From JBMOKU01 sp049324315 (GTDB taxonomy: Bacteria > Bacillota > Clostridia > Peptostreptococcales > Thermotaleaceae), in contig JBMOKU010000018.1 in NCBI GenBank assembly GCA_049324315.1, positions 51,694-115,693 of the forward strand: DNA of 64,000 bases. Direction: 5' to 3'. A program made the position numbers and the translations under genes. The notes beneath the pieces were generated by a model. It did not search any database. It saw only the letters and a list, made by a program, of their open reading frames with translations, and was not told where the DNA came from. Below are positions 62,433-64,000 of this stretch, one piece after another. How positions within the stretch are numbered: the stretch's first letter is position 1; each line of letters opens with the position of its first letter.

Positions 62433-63539
62433 TTAAACATTATACACAATACCTTGTATAATTACGTTGCTTTCTCTCATCAGATTACAGAGGTAAGGTG
62501 AAACCTCCTTTTCCTGCTCTTTTATGATTTTGATGACGGGTCTTAAAATAAATTCTTGATTGATATTTTCTATTACACCTATGCAGTTATTGCTTAAACG
62601 AACGATTGTTCCGACAGGATAGGGTACAATTTTTTTAATAAATGCTTTCACCAAGTCAATGGTAAAGTACCTTCCCGCAGACCCCATAATAAACTCCACA
62701 GCTTCATTAGGTGGCATTGATTTACGGTAAGGCCTATCTGAAGTAATGGCATCATAAATATCTGCTATCGATGTCATTTTTGATAATATGTATATCTGAT
62801 CGTCCTTCAATCCATAGGGATAACCGGTACCGTCCATTTTTTCATGATGCTGTAGAGCTATGATTCTAACTTTTCCGCTTAACTCTGTTCGGTCTTTTAA
62901 ATAATTAAAGCCGCGTAAGGGATGCTGTTGAATGATCTTAAATTCCTCATCTGTTAGTGGCCCATCTTTGTTTAAAATCTCTCCAGGTATATACATTTTC
63001 CCAATGTCATGCAGCATAGCTCCTAATGTTAATTCATAAAGTTCGTTTTTATTCAAGCCATAACCGATGCCCAGTACCAGTGCCAGGATACTGGTATTCA
63101 CACTATGCATATACGTGTAATTATCTGTGTTTTTTATATCTACAAGACTAATCATAACATCCCTCTGTGAAAATACATCGTTAACGATCAATTTAGCCAA
63201 ATCTTGAATATCTTCAAGATGCCTATTGACTTCATTTTCAATTTTTTTCTTTTGAAAAGTATTCACATCATCATTTTCTAACCTAGGAAGAGCATTTAGC
63301 ACAGTACGTACCGATTGTATTGCTTTTCTTCGTATCTCAGGCTTTATAATATCTTCCAATTCATCTTGACTATAATCATCAAAAATATAAATAGAGTAAA
63401 AACCTTGTTCTTTGATTTTAGCCTTTAATCTTTCATTGATTTTGACGCCTTTCGAAAGCAAAACTTGGCCATTATCATTATATAGAGTCTGTGCAAGAAA
63501 GGCACCTTCTTTTACAGCATTAATTGGAATCAATCGCAT
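62433..63539 (-). CDS. HD-GYP domain protein (probable c-di-GMP phosphodiesterase)
   Basis: A 368-aa cytosolic protein. An N-terminal domain (about 1-60) contains AVKEGAFLAQTLYNDNGQVLL and is common to clostridial HD-GYP proteins. The HD-GYP domain (about 125-290) has the metal-binding HDIGK, QQHPLRGFNYL, ALQHHEKMDGTGYPYGL and SIADIYDAITSDRPYR. The GYP motif is complete, so c-di-GMP hydrolysis is plausible. A beta-rich tail (about 300-368) follows. ATG at 63539 (GGAGG 7 bases upstream) is preferred. It could act with the PilZ receptor at 23453. Confidence 0.93.
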   Translation of the reverse strand: MRLIPINAVKEGAFLAQTLYNDNGQVLLSKGVKINERLKAKIKEQGFYSIYIFDDYSQDELEDIIKPEIRRKAIQSVRTVLNALPRLENDDVNTFQKKKIENEVNRHLEDIQDLAKLIVNDVFSQRDVMISLVDIKNTDNYTYMHSVNTSILALVLGIGYGLNKNELYELTLGAMLHDIGKMYIPGEILNKDGPLTDEEFKIIQQHPLRGFNYLKDRTELSGKVRIIALQHHEKMDGTGYPYGLKDDQIYILSKMTSIADIYDAITSDRPYRKSMPPNEAVEFIMGSAGRYFTIDLVKAFIKKIVPYPVGTIVRLSNNCIGVIENINQEFILRPVIKIIKEQEKEVSPYLCNLMRESNVIIQGIVYNV

Positions 63540-63574
63540 CGTCATACCTCCAAAGCTTTCCTGGAATTACCTTA

Positions 63575-63583
63575 ATTATAGCA
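63575..63583 (-). promoter_or_regulatory. Extended -10 promoter of the HD-GYP gene
   Basis: TGCTATAAT on the minus strand is a perfect TATAAT with the TG extension, 36 bases before the HD-GYP start. No good -35 at 17 bases. Confidence 0.65.
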
Positions 63584-63641
63584 CAAAACTACAAATAATG
63601 TATTCATTATGACATTTGAAAAAAAAGATATAAAATGAAAA

Positions 63642-63673
63642 GGAGTAGTAAAACTAGTTGTCTTCACTACCCC
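63642..63673 (-). terminator. Terminator overlapping the end of the 60-aa gene
   Basis: An 8-bp stem (GGGGTAGT / ACTACTCC, one G-U pair) encloses a 16-base loop that contains the stop codon of the upstream small gene. It is followed by TTTTCATTTTATATC and then a T8 run. Translating ribosomes would mask the stem until they release. Confidence 0.7.
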
Positions 63674-63836
63674 TAAATTCTTTGATAATGGTCATTTTTG
63701 AAATAACAATGTTATGTGGATTGGTCTCACCAGCCATCTTCATAAATTCTTTCTTTACTTCATTTACTTGTTCACATTGTACGAGATAGAAATACCTTTT
63801 TCCTTCATAATAATGAAATAAAAAGTAGTAATTCAT
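63654..63836 (-). CDS. 60-aa hypothetical protein
   Basis: A small aromatic-rich protein: MNYYFLFHYYEGKRYFYLVQCEQ, then a Lys/Glu helix and NPHNIVISKMTIIKEFRGSEDN. No membrane helix or known domain. The ATG at 63836 (GAG 8 bases upstream) or GTG at 63845 may be the start. A terminator overlaps its end, supporting a real gene. Not recognised. Confidence 0.6.
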   Translation of the reverse strand: MNYYFLFHYYEGKRYFYLVQCEQVNEVKKEFMKMAGETNPHNIVISKMTIIKEFRGSEDN

Positions 63837-63893
63837 ATTGATCACTCTTTTTTATTATGGTTATCTACAGTATCACCAGTTTACAAGTTTTGA

Positions 63894-64000
63894 TTAAGCT
63901 ACTTGATCTTTGTCAAGGAAGCTTTGCACAGCGTCTTTCATAATGGAATAAATTTTGGTACTTTCGAAGCTGGATACGAAACTATCAAATATTAATTCTT
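63894..64000 (-). CDS. C-terminal end of an unrecognised gene (cut by window)
   Basis: An open frame enters from the right edge and ends at TAA 63896-63894. The visible 35 residues read ELIFDSFVSSFESTKIYSI, then MKDAVQSFLDKDQVA. The composition is normal for a soluble protein C-terminus. The length and function cannot be judged from this piece. Confidence 0.6.
   Translation of the reverse strand, partial: ELIFDSFVSSFESTKIYSIMKDAVQSFLDKDQVA

Noticed and set aside
1..64000. Mobile elements, CRISPR arrays, tRNA or rRNA genes
   Set aside because: No transposase, integrase, regular spaced repeats or tRNA-like cloverleaf was seen; gene order is that of conserved core operons.

Overview
The window is about 64 kb of a low-GC, Gram-positive chromosome. 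PolC-type replicative polymerase, CodY, DprA, an alpha/beta-type small acid-soluble spore protein and the clostridial order of the motility genes point to a motile, spore-forming member of the Clostridia. Gene content suggests the Alkaliphilus/Natronincola neighbourhood, but that is an inference and not a species call. Every gene I can support lies on the minus strand, so transcription runs from high to low coordinates. I see no tRNA, rRNA, insertion sequence, prophage or CRISPR array.

In transcription order: (1) 64000-62150 holds the end of an unrecognised gene, a 60-aa orphan, an HD-GYP protein and a spore SASP. (2) 62100-53170 is a DNA-repair/tRNA-modification operon, miaB-mutS-mutL-miaA-hfq, followed by a PLP enzyme of the 'aluminium resistance'/methionine gamma-lyase-like family. 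(3) 53170-48360 carries dprA, topA and codY as separately promoted units. Just upstream of dprA lies a short in-frame remnant of the 3' end of comM (yifB), the gene that normally precedes dprA. (4) 48270-14376 is one very long motility/chemotaxis operon: flgB-flgC-fliE-fliF-fliG-fliH-fliI-fliJ-(MotE/YlxF-like)-fliK-flgD-(flagellar operon protein)-flgE-flbD-motA-motB-fliL-fliM-fliY-cheY-fliO-fliP-fliQ-fliR-flhB-flhA-flhF-flhG-(PilZ)-cheB-cheA-cheW-cheC-cheD-(membrane protein)-fliA-(FapA-like)-three small genes. It ends in a clear terminator. (5) 14306-12692 is rpsB-tsf, with a strong promoter, a structured leader and a strong terminator. (6) 12621-1837 is pyrH-frr-(PASTA-like mini-protein)-uppS-cdsA-dxr-rseP-ispG-polC. 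(7) 1730-1 is rimP-nusA-rnpM, which runs off the window.

The motility operon encodes a basal body and export gate, C-ring, stator, hook and hook-length control. It also encodes a complete CheA/W/Y/B/C/D adaptation circuit, the FlhF/FlhG placement pair, a c-di-GMP PilZ receptor and its own late sigma factor. Flagellin, FlgM, FlgK/L, FliD, receptors, CheR and FlgG-type rod proteins are not here and must lie elsewhere.

Most of the window is conserved core. The parts that merit a second look are small: the comM remnant, the rpsB leader stem, the single PASTA-like protein between frr and uppS, the repeat-rich MotE/YlxF-like protein, the catalytic-domain-less MltG-like protein, and the long motility-operon leader with Spo0A-box-like sequences. 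I did not find a convincing wholly new system.
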